DNA from: Clostridiales bacterium
GTDB taxonomy: Bacteria; Bacillota; Clostridia; Oscillospirales; Oscillospiraceae
Length of the DNA stretch: 51,775 nucleotides
Reading direction: 5' to 3'
Assembly: GCA_020860385.1 (NCBI GenBank)
Contig: JAJBUK010000045.1
Span: 1 to 51,775 of the forward strand
In this document: piece by piece, positions 6,754 through 14,387 of the stretch
Layout of the letters: each line of letters opens with the position of its first letter
How positions within the stretch are numbered: the stretch's first letter is position 1
Translations under genes and position numbers: made by a program
Notes under the pieces: model-generated
Told to the model about the DNA's origin: nothing
Databases searched by the model: none
What the model saw: the letters and a program-made list of their open reading frames with translations, nothing else

Positions 6754-9180
6754 ATGAAACATCAGGACATCATCTCCAAAATGACACTGGAGCAGAAGTG
6801 CTACCTGCTGTCCGGCCGCGACTTCTGGGCCACCCGGTCTGTCGACAGCGCAGGCGTGCCCAGCATCAGCCTGTCCGACGGACCCCACGGCATCCGCAAG
6901 CAGGAGGGCGCAGGCGACCAGCTGGGTCTGAACGGCTCCGTTCCCGCCACCTGCTTCCCCACCGCCGCCACCATGGCCAACAGCTGGGACCCCGCCCTGG
7001 GCGAGGAAATGGGCCAGTACCTGGGCGAAGAAGCCGCCGTGCAGGACGTGTCCGTCCTCCTTGGCCCCGGCCTGAACGTCAAGCGCTCCCCCCTGTGCGG
7101 CCGTAACTTTGAGTATTTCAGCGAGGACCCCTATCTGGCCGGTAAGATGGCCGCCGGTTACATCCGGGGCATCCAGTCCAAGGGCATCTCCGCCTGCCCC
7201 AAGCACTTCGCCGCCAACAACACCGAGCTGCGCCGGATGGCCTCCGACTCCGTGGTGGACGAGCGCACTCTGCGGGAGATTTACCTGACCGGCTTTGAAA
7301 TCGCCGTGAAGGAAGGCAAGGCCCGGAGCATCATGTCCTCCTATAACATGGTGAACGGCGTCTACTCCAACGAGAACTATCACCTCCTCCAGGAGATCCT
7401 CCGGGACGAGTGGGGCTTTGACGGCTTCGTGGTGTCCGACTGGGGCGCGTCCAACGACCATGTGGCGGGCGTCCGCGCCGGTTCCCACCTGGAAATGCCC
7501 ACCACCGGCGGCGACTCCGATGAGGAGCTGATTCAGGCCGTGAAGGATGGCCGCATCTCTGAGGACATCGTGAACACCCGTGTGGACGAGATTCTGGACG
7601 TGATCCTGCCCACCCGCGCCGCCTGCGACGCCGTCAAGGGCACCAGCTTCGACGTGGAGGCCCATCACGCCATGGCGGAGAAGGCCAGTGAGCAGTCCAT
7701 CGTCCTGCTGAAGAATGAGGAGAACATCTTGCCTCTGAGCAAGGGCACCAAGGTGGCCGTCATTGGCGAGTTCGCCCAGAAGGCCCGCTATCAGGGCGCC
7801 GGCTCCTCCGTGGTGAACTGCACCAAGCTGGACCACGCCATGGATGTTATCGGCAACTTTGACCTGAACGTGGTAGGCTTTGAGGCCGGTTATCCCCGCA
7901 CCGGCGCAGGCGACCCCGCCATGGAGAAGAAGGCGGTGGAGCTGGCCGGGAAGGCGGACGTGGTGCTGCTGTACATCGGTCTGGACGAGATTTCCGAGTC
8001 CGAGGGCCTGGACCGCTCCCATATGCGGCTGCCCCAGAGCCAAATCAGCCTGATTCACGCCGTCAGCAAGGCGAACCCCAACGTGGTGGCGGTGATGAGC
8101 GCCGGTTCCGCTGTGGAGATGCCCTGGCTGAACGAGTGCAAGGCCCTGATTCACGGCTATCTGTGCGGCCAGGCCGGTGCGGCCGCCGTGCTGAAGGCCA
8201 TCATGGGCGAGGTGAACCCCTCCGGCAAGCTGTCTGAGAGCTATCCCCTGGAGTATTCCGACACCCCCTCCGCCCCCTACTTCCCCGCCAAGGAGCGGTC
8301 TGTGGAGTATCGTGAGGGCCTGTATGTGGGCTACCGTTACTTTGAGACGGCGGGCGTTCCCGTCCTGTTCCCCTTCGGCTACGGCCTGAGCTATACCACG
8401 TTTGCCTACAGCGACCTGACCGTCTCCGACAAGGAGGCCACCTTCACCCTGACCAACACCGGCGACCGGGACGGCGCAGAAGTGGCTCAGCTGTACGTCA
8501 GCGCCAAGTGCAAGGGCGTGTTCCGTCCCGTCAAGGAGCTGAAGGGCTTCCAGAAGGTGTTCCTGAAGGCCGGGGAGAGCAAGACCGTCACCATCCCCCT
8601 GGACGATAAGGCGTTCCGTTACTTCAACGTCAAGACCAACCAGTTTGAGGTGGAGTCCGGCGAGTATGACATCCTCATCGGCGCCAGCGTGGCCGACATC
8701 AAACTCAGCGGCACCGTCACCGTTCAGGGCACCGACGCGGAGCTGCCCTATGACATGAGCAAGCTGCCCAGCTATACCTCCGGCAAAATTACCAAGGTCT
8801 CCGACCAGGAGTTCGAGACGCTGCTGGGCCATCCCATCCCCGACGGACACTGGAGCGGCACCTTGCAGATGAACGACGCCATCTGCCAGCTGTACTACGC
8901 CAAGAGCCTGAAGGCCCGCCTGGTCTACAAAATCCTGACCTCCCTGCTGAACAAGAGCATTGAGAAGGGCGAGCCCGACCTGAATATCACCTTTATTTAC
9001 AATATGCCCTTCCGCGCCATCGGCAAGATGGCGGGCGGTTTGTGTTCCCAGTCCATGTGTGAGGGCATCCTGACCATCGTCAACGGTCATGCTATCGCCT
9101 TCTTCAAGGGCCTCGGCAAAATCATCGGCGGATTCTTCCACCAGCTGAGCGTGAAGAAGAAGGCAGACAGTATGCACTAA
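6754..9180 (+). CDS. GH3 beta-glucosidase-type glycosidase, normal domain order
   Basis: Protein of 808 residues with the usual GH3 order: TIM barrel (about 10-280, with SDGPHGIRK, KHFAANN and VVSDWG, nucleophile D229), the alpha/beta sandwich (about 300-560) and a fibronectin-like domain (about 580-655, VAQLYVSA and GEYDILIGAS). Residues from about 665 to the end form a further helical extension unlike the core family. There is no signal peptide, so the enzyme is probably cytosolic and cleaves beta-linked disaccharides or glycosides taken up by the cell. The start at ATG 6754 is set by AGGAAAGGA just upstream; the frame is open for 36 more codons, but these span the intercistronic hairpin region. 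It is the second gene of the operon, 22 bases before the membrane-protein gene. Confidence 0.92.
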   Translation: MKHQDIISKMTLEQKCYLLSGRDFWATRSVDSAGVPSISLSDGPHGIRKQEGAGDQLGLNGSVPATCFPTAATMANSWDPALGEEMGQYLGEEAAVQDVSVLLGPGLNVKRSPLCGRNFEYFSEDPYLAGKMAAGYIRGIQSKGISACPKHFAANNTELRRMASDSVVDERTLREIYLTGFEIAVKEGKARSIMSSYNMVNGVYSNENYHLLQEILRDEWGFDGFVVSDWGASNDHVAGVRAGSHLEMPTTGGDSDEELIQAVKDGRISEDIVNTRVDEILDVILPTRAACDAVKGTSFDVEAHHAMAEKASEQSIVLLKNEENILPLSKGTKVAVIGEFAQKARYQGAGSSVVNCTKLDHAMDVIGNFDLNVVGFEAGYPRTGAGDPAMEKKAVELAGKADVVLLYIGLDEISESEGLDRSHMRLPQSQISLIHAVSKANPNVVAVMSAGSAVEMPWLNECKALIHGYLCGQAGAAAVLKAIMGEVNPSGKLSESYPLEYSDTPSAPYFPAKERSVEYREGLYVGYRYFETAGVPVLFPFGYGLSYTTFAYSDLTVSDKEATFTLTNTGDRDGAEVAQLYVSAKCKGVFRPVKELKGFQKVFLKAGESKTVTIPLDDKAFRYFNVKTNQFEVESGEYDILIGASVADIKLSGTVTVQGTDAELPYDMSKLPSYTSGKITKVSDQEFETLLGHPIPDGHWSGTLQMNDAICQLYYAKSLKARLVYKILTSLLNKSIEKGEPDLNITFIYNMPFRAIGKMAGGLCSQSMCEGILTIVNGHAIAFFKGLGKIIGGFFHQLSVKKKADSMH

Positions 9181-9201
9181 ATTTCAAAGGAGGAAACGTC
9201 A

Positions 9202-9780
9202 ATGAAAGAAAAATTTATGGGTATCTGGAACAGTTTTGAAGAAAAGCATCCCTCTGGTGCTAAGTGGCTCCGTGAGGGGGGAATGTTCATCATCATCAGC
9301 TACCTGATTACCTTCCTGAAGTATCTGATGCTGCTGTTTTTGCCCAGCCTGTTCAGTGCCTACGCTGATGTGGAATGGGGCTGGCCTGCCATCGAGGGCA
9401 AGCTGTTCGGTGTTTCCTTTACCTTCAATGTGTTGGGTTACGCTGTGGCGGATGGTGGCCTTGGTTATTTCTTCGCTAACCTGATTTCCAGCCTGGTCGG
9501 TGAGTGCATCAACTTCCCCCTCCAGAGAAAGTACACCTTCCGCAGCAACGGCAACCTGGCCCTTCAGATTCCCATCTACGCCGTTGGTTGGGTGATAGTG
9601 ACCCTAGTGGTCAACGCTATCAACAGCGTGTGGGTCGGCGTAGCCAGCGTGCTGGTGCCCGCAGCGGTTTACAACATCGTTACCACGATTCTCACCGGTG
9701 GCGTGGCCATGGTGGTGTTCTTCGTGGTGGATAAGATCATCTTCGCTCCCAACTTTGGCAGACCCAAGGCAGACAAGTAA
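9202..9780 (+). CDS. GtrA-like four-helix membrane protein
   Basis: Small integral membrane protein of 192 residues with about four helices (around 27-50, 75-97, 118-142 and 148-176). The segment INFPLQRKYTFRS between helices 2 and 3 matches the NFLxNRxWTF hallmark of GtrA/DPMS-like proteins, which are thought to flip or present polyprenyl-linked sugars; this is why GtrA-like is proposed, though overall similarity is modest. A textbook AGGAGG precedes the ATG, and the gene is last in the operon with the two GH3 enzymes, suggesting work on a common glycan. No catalytic residues are visible. Confidence 0.65.
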   Translation: MKEKFMGIWNSFEEKHPSGAKWLREGGMFIIISYLITFLKYLMLLFLPSLFSAYADVEWGWPAIEGKLFGVSFTFNVLGYAVADGGLGYFFANLISSLVGECINFPLQRKYTFRSNGNLALQIPIYAVGWVIVTLVVNAINSVWVGVASVLVPAAVYNIVTTILTGGVAMVVFFVVDKIIFAPNFGRPKADK

Positions 9781-9829
9781 GCGTTTTCGCGCTCCCATAT
9801 GCAGTGGGCTGGCAGCAACCCATCACAAG

Positions 9830-9866
9830 GCGGAGGGCCTCCAAACAGGAGGCCCTCCGCTTTTTG
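9830..9866 (+). terminator. Terminator of the GH3 operon
   Basis: A perfect 13-bp stem (9830-9842 with 9848-9860), 5-base loop, then TTTTTGC. Confidence 0.92.
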
Positions 9867-9888
9867 CGTTCCTGGCCCAAAGCAGAAC

Positions 9889-9923
9889 GCAGCGCCAGAG
9901 CCTCAGAGAGGTTCTGGCGCTGC
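9889..9923 (-). terminator. Hairpin downstream of the abrB-type gene
   Basis: An 11-bp perfect stem (9889-9899 with 9913-9923) lies about 30 bases beyond the stop of the leftward AbrB-type gene. Its T tract is poor (CTGCTTTGG on the minus strand), so it is a likely but weak terminator. Confidence 0.5.
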
Positions 9924-9953
9924 GGCAAGCGATGTAATGTTCCGAATGGCGGT

Positions 9954-10196
9954 TTACAGGGACTTCAGCTTTTCCAGGCAAGCCCGGCAAATCGTCTTCC
10001 CTTCAAACGTGACTACGTTCTCCGAACTGTCACAAAAGAGGCAGGACGGCAGATATTTCCGCAGTACGATTGAAGCGCCATCTACATAAATCTCCAGCGC
10101 ATCCCGCTCGGCAATGTCCAGCGTTCTGCGCAGTTCGATTGGCAACACGATTCGGCCCAATTCATCCACTTTGCGCACAATACCTGTTGATTTCAT
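9954..10196 (-). CDS. AbrB/SpoVT-type transition-state regulator with zinc-ribbon tail
   Basis: DNA-binding protein of 80 residues. Residues 1-50 are an AbrB/MazE swapped-hairpin domain (GIVRKVDELGRIVLPIELR). The C-terminal 30 residues carry two CxxC pairs (CLFC and CRAC), suggesting a small zinc ribbon, an arrangement common in Clostridia. Such proteins regulate the switch to stationary phase and sporulation. The start at 10196 has GGAGGGGG a few bases upstream, and a consensus promoter lies 49 bases further. It is monocistronic and divergent from spmA, and may influence the spore genes beside it (inference). Confidence 0.9.
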   Translation of the reverse strand: MKSTGIVRKVDELGRIVLPIELRRTLDIAERDALEIYVDGASIVLRKYLPSCLFCDSSENVVTFEGKTICRACLEKLKSL

Positions 10197-10244
10197 GCTT
10201 CCCCCTCCATTCATCAAAAATTTTCTTGTAATTTTGCTAGTTGT

Positions 10245-10273
10245 ATTGTACATGATTTTCCATCGAAAGTCAA
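10245..10273 (-). promoter_or_regulatory. Promoter of the AbrB-type gene
   Basis: On the minus strand TTGACT (10268-10273), 17-bp spacer, TACAAT (10245-10250). The region is AT-rich; no equally good rightward promoter for spmA was seen in the 176-base gap, which fits spmA using a sporulation sigma factor. Confidence 0.82.
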
Positions 10274-10372
10274 GAAAAATCGCGAAATATCGTTTGATGT
10301 TCTGAAAAAAGTTGCGGCTCCGGCGGCATGAACGCCACATCCAGCGCATAGGGTGGACAGGGTGATGAAACG

Positions 10373-10957
10373 ATGGCAATGACGGTTCTTTGGACGGCGA
10401 TGATCGCCGTCAGCCTCCTGTGCGGCGGAGCTACCGGCTCCCTGGGGGCGGTCTCCGCAGCGGCGGCAGAGGGGGCTCAGGCGGCTGTGGAGCTGTGCCT
10501 CTCCATGGCAGGGATGCTCTGCCTGTGGATGGGGGTGATGGAGGTCATGCGCCGGTGCGGGATGCTGGAGGGACTCCAACGGCTGCTCCGCCCGGTGCTG
10601 GGTCGACTCTTCCCGGAGGTGCGGGAGGACAGGGAGACGATGGCACTGATTTCCGCCAACGTCTCCGCCAACCTGCTGGGGCTGGGCAACGCCGCCACCC
10701 CCCTGGGAATTCAGGCCGTCCAGCGGATGGCTCGCAGCAGCCCCGGCGTGGCCTCCGACAGCCTGTGCCTCTTCGTGGTGTGCAACACGGCGTCCATCCA
10801 GCTGATTCCCACCACCATCGCCGCGGTGCGGAGCGCCGCCGGGTGCGAGACGCCCTTTGACATCCTGCCCTGCGTCTGGCTGACCTCCCTGGCGGCCCTG
10901 TGGGCGGGAATCAGCGCGGCGAAGCTGTGCTGCTGGATGGGAAGGAGGAAGCTGTGA
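10373..10957 (+). CDS. spmA: Spore maturation protein A
   Basis: Membrane protein of 194 residues of the SpmA/nucleoside-recognition family, needed for spore core dehydration in Bacillus. Seen: several hydrophobic helices and the conserved segment ANVSANLLGLGNAATPLG, plus a second motif FVVCNTASIQLIPTT, both diagnostic of SpmA. The gene ends in a 4-base overlap with spmB. The start at 10373 is the ATG nearest the conserved N-terminus; its ribosome-binding site is weak (GGACAGGGTGA). Expression is expected late in sporulation. Confidence 0.95.
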   Translation: MAMTVLWTAMIAVSLLCGGATGSLGAVSAAAAEGAQAAVELCLSMAGMLCLWMGVMEVMRRCGMLEGLQRLLRPVLGRLFPEVREDRETMALISANVSANLLGLGNAATPLGIQAVQRMARSSPGVASDSLCLFVVCNTASIQLIPTTIAAVRSAAGCETPFDILPCVWLTSLAALWAGISAAKLCCWMGRRKL

Positions 10958-11472
10958 CGCTGCTGACCGCCCTGCTGATGCCCTCCATCCTGCTGGCGGC
11001 GGCGGTGGCCGGCCTGGCGAAGGGGGTAGACGTTTACGGCGCGCTGGGGGACGGGGCGATGGAGGGGCTCAAGGTGCTGCTCCGCATCGTGCCGCCTCTG
11101 GTGGGGCTGATGACCGCCATCTATATGCTCCGGGCCTCCGGGGCCTTCGACTTGGCGGCGGAGGCCCTGGGCCCCGCCCTGAATGTGCTGGGCATCCCGG
11201 CGGAGACCATCGCCCTGGTGCTGCTGCGGCCCATCAGCGGCAGCGGGGCCCTGGGGGTGGGGGCGGAACTGATTTCCGCTTACGGCCCTGACTCCCAAAT
11301 CGGCCGCACGGCGGCGGTGATGATGGGCAGCACCGAGACCACCTTCTACACCGTGGCCGTCTACTTTGGCTCCGCCGGGATACGGAACACCCGCTACGCC
11401 ATCCCCGCCGCCCTCTGCGCCGACCTGACCGGCTTTGTGGTGGCCAGCTGGACGGTGCGTATATTTTTCTGA
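10954..11472 (+). CDS. spmB: Spore maturation protein B
   Basis: Membrane protein of 172 residues, partner of SpmA. Diagnostic features are the segments LRPISGSGALG and MMGSTETTFYTVAVYFGS. The GTG start at 10954 overlaps the spmA stop (GTGA) and is preceded by GAAGGAGG, so the two are translationally coupled; the frame runs a little further upstream inside spmA but without support. Both proteins belong to the Gate/nucleoside-recognition superfamily and probably form one membrane complex in the developing spore. Confidence 0.95.
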   Translation: MTLLTALLMPSILLAAAVAGLAKGVDVYGALGDGAMEGLKVLLRIVPPLVGLMTAIYMLRASGAFDLAAEALGPALNVLGIPAETIALVLLRPISGSGALGVGAELISAYGPDSQIGRTAAVMMGSTETTFYTVAVYFGSAGIRNTRYAIPAALCADLTGFVVASWTVRIFF

Positions 11473-11518
11473 AAAACGGCCCATACTCCCCCTATCTGAA
11501 GGATATGGAGGAATCTTT

Positions 11519-11953
11519 ATGACCAATCAGGAATACGGCGAACTGGTGAACCAGCTGTCGCCCCCGTCTGCGCTGGGGAAGGATTTAGTGTGGGCCTTCT
11601 GCGTAGGGGGCGGCATCTGCTGCGTGGGCCAGGCGCTCCAGATGATGTACGCCTACTTCGGGCTGAGCAAACAAAATGCGGGGACGGCCACCTCGATTTC
11701 CCTGATTTTCCTGGCGGCGCTGTTCACCGGTTTAAAGGTGTATGACCGCCTGGCTAAGCACGCCGGGGCGGGGACGCTGGTGCCGGTGACCGGCTTTGCC
11801 AACTCCATCGTCTCCCCGGCCATGGAGTTCAAAAGCGAGGGCTACGTCACCGGTATGGCGGCGAAGATGTTCCAAATCGCCGGGCCGGTGCTGGTGTTCG
11901 GCATCGGCAGCAGCGTGATTTACGGGCTGATTTTATGCCTGATTGGAGGGTGA
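11519..11953 (+). CDS. spoVAC: Stage V sporulation protein AC
   Basis: Membrane protein of 144 residues matching SpoVAC, part of the SpoVA channel that loads dipicolinate into the forespore and releases it during germination. Matching features are WAFCVGGGICCVGQAL near the N-terminus, the LTG-like segment LFTGLKVYD, and AGAGTLVPVTGFANS with EFKSEG. GGAGG lies 8 bases before ATG 11519. It sits 46 bases after spmB with no terminator between. Unusually, spoVAD and spoVAE do not follow; they must be elsewhere or absent. The dipicolinate synthase genes converge on this gene from the right. Confidence 0.94.
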   Translation: MTNQEYGELVNQLSPPSALGKDLVWAFCVGGGICCVGQALQMMYAYFGLSKQNAGTATSISLIFLAALFTGLKVYDRLAKHAGAGTLVPVTGFANSIVSPAMEFKSEGYVTGMAAKMFQIAGPVLVFGIGSSVIYGLILCLIGG

Positions 11954-11958
11954 CGGGA

Positions 11959-12138
11959 ATGGGACAGCCCCTTCACGAAATGCCGTTGGGCTTTTCCATG
12001 AACCTGGCCATGGATGGGGAGGCCCTGGCCGCCTTTGGCCGCCTGCCCCGGACGGAGCAGAACGCGGTCATTGAGCGCAGCCGCCACATCACCGATAAGG
12101 ACGAGATGAAGCGGCTCATCCGCTCCCTCTACCGATAG
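11959..12138 (+). CDS. Small conserved-looking protein after spoVAC, function unknown
   Basis: Short ORF of 59 residues beginning 5 bases after the spoVAC stop, with GGAGGG about 10 bases upstream of the ATG. The sequence is soluble, mixed-charge and probably helical (FGRLPRTEQNAVIERSRHI, then DKDEMKRLIRSL). I do not recognise a family. Its position, in the slot where spoVAD normally lies, suggests co-expression with spmAB-spoVAC late in sporulation. Confidence 0.7.
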   Translation: MGQPLHEMPLGFSMNLAMDGEALAAFGRLPRTEQNAVIERSRHITDKDEMKRLIRSLYR

Positions 12139-12282
12139 GCGGCGTCTCACCGTGGCGGAGGTGGCTCTGTGGATAGCCGCCTCTAAGCCCCCTGCTTCCC
12201 GGCAGAGATAAGTCAGACAGGTTTCTGCGCAAGAGCGCTGCCGGGGAAAAGCCGCCCACCGAAATCCTCTGTCCATCCCATG
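12139..12282. terminator. Convergent intergenic region with imperfect hairpin
   Basis: No gene. TTCCCGGCAG (12196-12205) pairs with CTGCCGGGGAA (12238-12248) with one bulge, and a second weak stem (around 12155-12185) precedes it. There is no good T tract on either strand, but the site lies between converging operons and is the only terminator candidate for spoVFB. Confidence 0.35.
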
Positions 12283-12861
12283 TCACAGTAGCAGCGGCTG
12301 CACCTGTCTGTGGACAAGCGCCGCCTCCGCGCAGGCCGGAATCTGCCCCCAGTCTGCCACCAGGGAGCAGGGCTTCTTCTCCGCGTCGTCCTGCCGGAAG
12401 GGGACGAAATAGAAGTTCCTCCGGCAGGCCAGCACGCCGATGTTTTGCAGCGACGCGGAAAGGCCGTCATTGGTGGACACCCCCACCAGCACCGGCCCCT
12501 CGTTGCGCAGGTGGGCCTTGGCCGCCATGGTGACGGAGGTGTCCGTAATGCCCCCTGCCAGCTTCCCCAGGGTGTTCCCGGTGCAGGGGGCGATGATTAA
12601 GAGGTCCAGCAGCTTCTTCGGGCCGATGGGCTCCGCCCCCTGAATCGTGTCGATGGGTGGGCGGCCGCAGATGCGTATCAGCTCCTGCCGCCAGTGCTCC
12701 GCCGGGCCGAAGCGGGTATCCATGGCGGCGCAATGCTCGGAGAGGATGGGGATGACCGTCTCATACTGCCCTGCCAGCGCCTCCACCACCGGCAGGACGT
12801 GGGCCAGGGTGCAGAAGGAGCCGGTCAGCGCGAACCCGATCACTTCGCTGCGGCGGCTCAT
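12283..12861 (-). CDS. spoVFB: Dipicolinate synthase subunit B
   Basis: Flavoprotein-family subunit of 192 residues that with SpoVFA makes dipicolinic acid from dihydrodipicolinate in the mother cell. Seen: FALTGSFCTLAHVLPVVEAL at the N-terminus, typical of the flavin-binding fold, then PCTGNTLGKLAGGITDTSVT and VGVSTNDGLSASLQNIG, all characteristic of SpoVFB. The gene overlaps the end of spoVFA by 4 bases. It is the last gene of a leftward run that begins at ruvC. DPA is the product moved by the SpoVA channel, one of whose genes lies immediately to the left. Confidence 0.95.
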   Translation of the reverse strand: MSRRSEVIGFALTGSFCTLAHVLPVVEALAGQYETVIPILSEHCAAMDTRFGPAEHWRQELIRICGRPPIDTIQGAEPIGPKKLLDLLIIAPCTGNTLGKLAGGITDTSVTMAAKAHLRNEGPVLVGVSTNDGLSASLQNIGVLACRRNFYFVPFRQDDAEKKPCSLVADWGQIPACAEAALVHRQVQPLLL

Positions 12862-13730
12862 GCGTCCACCTCCTGCATGATGTGATACACCGTGTCCCGG
12901 ATGATACGGCCGGAGGTCTCCGGAGCCACCTTCCCCGGCAGGGACAGGGCATGGATGGACTTGATGCCCAGCCGGGCCGCCGCCTCATAGTCCACCCCGC
13001 CGGGCTGGGAGGCCAGGTCGATGATGAGGCAGTTCTGGTCCAGGTCGCCCAGCCGCGCCCCGTCCAGCACCAGGGCGGGGACGGTGTTGATGACCAGGCT
13101 GTAGCCCCCCAGCCAGCCGTCCAGCTGCTCCGTATGCTCCGGCGCGTAGCCGCTGGCCTCAATCCAGGCCAAATCCGCGTAGTTCCGGGCGGACACCGTC
13201 ACTCTGGCCCCCAGCCCCTTCAGCCGCTGGGCCAGCAGCTTCCCCAGCCGCCCGTAGCCGATGACCAGCACCCGGCAGCCGAAGAGGGTGGTGGGCAGCT
13301 CCTCCATGGCGATTTGGATGGCCCCCTCCGCCGTGGGGACGCCGTTGGCGATGGCCAGCTCCTCCCGGGCGAAGTAATCCCGCACCAGGAGGCCCTTTTC
13401 CTCCGCCGCCTGCACAAAGCGGCCCGGCAGCTTCCCGGCGCAGAGCAGCTGCCCCGGCTGCATGGCCGCCAATATGTCCGTGATGGGCAGCCTGCGGTCA
13501 GACAGCGGCGCGTTCAGCATCCCGTCCTCCCTGGCCGCGGGCAGCGGCAGAATGACGCAGTTGGCCCACTCGATGCCCCGAAGGGTATCCGAACCGGTCA
13601 ATTCCTCCTCTGTGCCCCGCAGCTCCATGGCGCAGGTCTGCACCAAATGTCCGTCCTCCGCCAGCTGCCGCGCCAGCTTCACCTGGCGCAGGTCGCCGCC
13701 CAGGACCCAAAAATGTAACTCCCTCTTCAT
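12858..13730 (-). CDS. spoVFA: Dipicolinate synthase subunit A
   Basis: NAD(P)-binding subunit of 290 residues. The N-terminal half (about 1-125) includes LGGDLRQVKLARQLAEDGH, the second half a Rossmann fold with VLVIGYGRLGKLLAQRL (about 150-168). Length and motifs fit SpoVFA/DpaA. It oxidises dihydrodipicolinate together with SpoVFB. The ATG at 13730 overlaps the stop of the DUF1273 gene (ATGA), so translation is coupled. In Bacillus the pair is transcribed by sigma-K with asd and dapA; here it is embedded downstream of ruvCAB, and I saw no clear internal sigma-K promoter. Confidence 0.95.
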   Translation of the reverse strand: MKRELHFWVLGGDLRQVKLARQLAEDGHLVQTCAMELRGTEEELTGSDTLRGIEWANCVILPLPAAREDGMLNAPLSDRRLPITDILAAMQPGQLLCAGKLPGRFVQAAEEKGLLVRDYFAREELAIANGVPTAEGAIQIAMEELPTTLFGCRVLVIGYGRLGKLLAQRLKGLGARVTVSARNYADLAWIEASGYAPEHTEQLDGWLGGYSLVINTVPALVLDGARLGDLDQNCLIIDLASQPGGVDYEAAARLGIKSIHALSLPGKVAPETSGRIIRDTVYHIMQEVDA

Positions 13731-14356
13731 AGCTTGGCAACACCCCTTCCTGTTTCCGCTCGCCGCGTTTGCGGGAGCATCCGCTGATGTGCCATACTAT
13801 GCGACGCAAAAAGGAGCGGTGCATACCGCTCCTTTACGCCCCCCCGCATGGGGTCCTCCGGGTCCAGAATCACGATGTCCAACCCATCCTCCACCGCCAG
13901 GAGGAGGGTCTTTTTTGTGCCGCCGTTGGTGCGGCCGTTGTAGACGGCGATGATGCGGCTGGATTTCGCCACCATGTACCGGTTGCGGCGCATCATGCAG
14001 CCCTCGTCATAGTCCGGCAGGTAGTCCGGCGCTTGGTCGCACTGGGCCAGGATGCGCTCGTATTGGGCCTGCTCCGCCGGTGTCCAATGCTGAGTCTGGT
14101 CTTTACAGGGCACCGCCGCCTCCAGCCGGATGTCCGGGTGGAGCAGCTTGGCCCGCAGCACTGCCTCCGCCGCCAGCAGGTCACTTCCCCGGGCCATGCC
14201 GGTGATGAAGTGCCGGTAACCCAGCTGGTAGGCCCGCTCCACCTCCAGGGCCAGCCGCTCCTCCATCAGAATGCGGCGCAGGTCCGGTTCCTTCTGCTTC
14301 CAGCCCAGGGCCTGGGGTCGGTGCCCGGTGAAGCAGCAGGTCTTTTCCCGTTCCAC
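13727..14356 (-). CDS. DUF1273 / SLOG-fold (YpsA-like) protein
   Basis: Protein of 209 residues of the DUF1273 group, SLOG/LOG-superfamily Rossmann-like proteins that bind nucleotide-type ligands; YpsA of Bacillus affects cell division. Seen: CCFTGHRPQALG at the N-terminus, GYRHFITGMARGSDLLAAE (about 53-71) and NGRTNGGTKKTLLLAVE (about 145), the expected family motifs. The start is GTG 14356, with AGGAGGG 6-7 bases upstream; it lies 31 bases after ruvB and overlaps spoVFA at its end. The last 40 residues (after GGVKERYA) go beyond the family core. Its role inside a ruv-spoVF operon is unknown. Confidence 0.85.
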   Translation of the reverse strand: MEREKTCCFTGHRPQALGWKQKEPDLRRILMEERLALEVERAYQLGYRHFITGMARGSDLLAAEAVLRAKLLHPDIRLEAAVPCKDQTQHWTPAEQAQYERILAQCDQAPDYLPDYDEGCMMRRNRYMVAKSSRIIAVYNGRTNGGTKKTLLLAVEDGLDIVILDPEDPMRGGVKERYAPLLFASHSMAHQRMLPQTRRAETGRGVAKL

Positions 14357-14387
14357 GGCTGTCCCTCCTTTGCGCTGACGTTCCCGC

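Noticed and set aside
6589-9177. Open frame of about 860 codons opposite the second GH3 gene
   Set aside because: Same reason: an antisense shadow without start signals or recognisable domains.
12182-12250. Riboswitch between spoVAC's neighbour and spoVFB
   Set aside because: The hairpins lie in a convergent gap at the 3' ends of both operons, so termination is the simpler reading.
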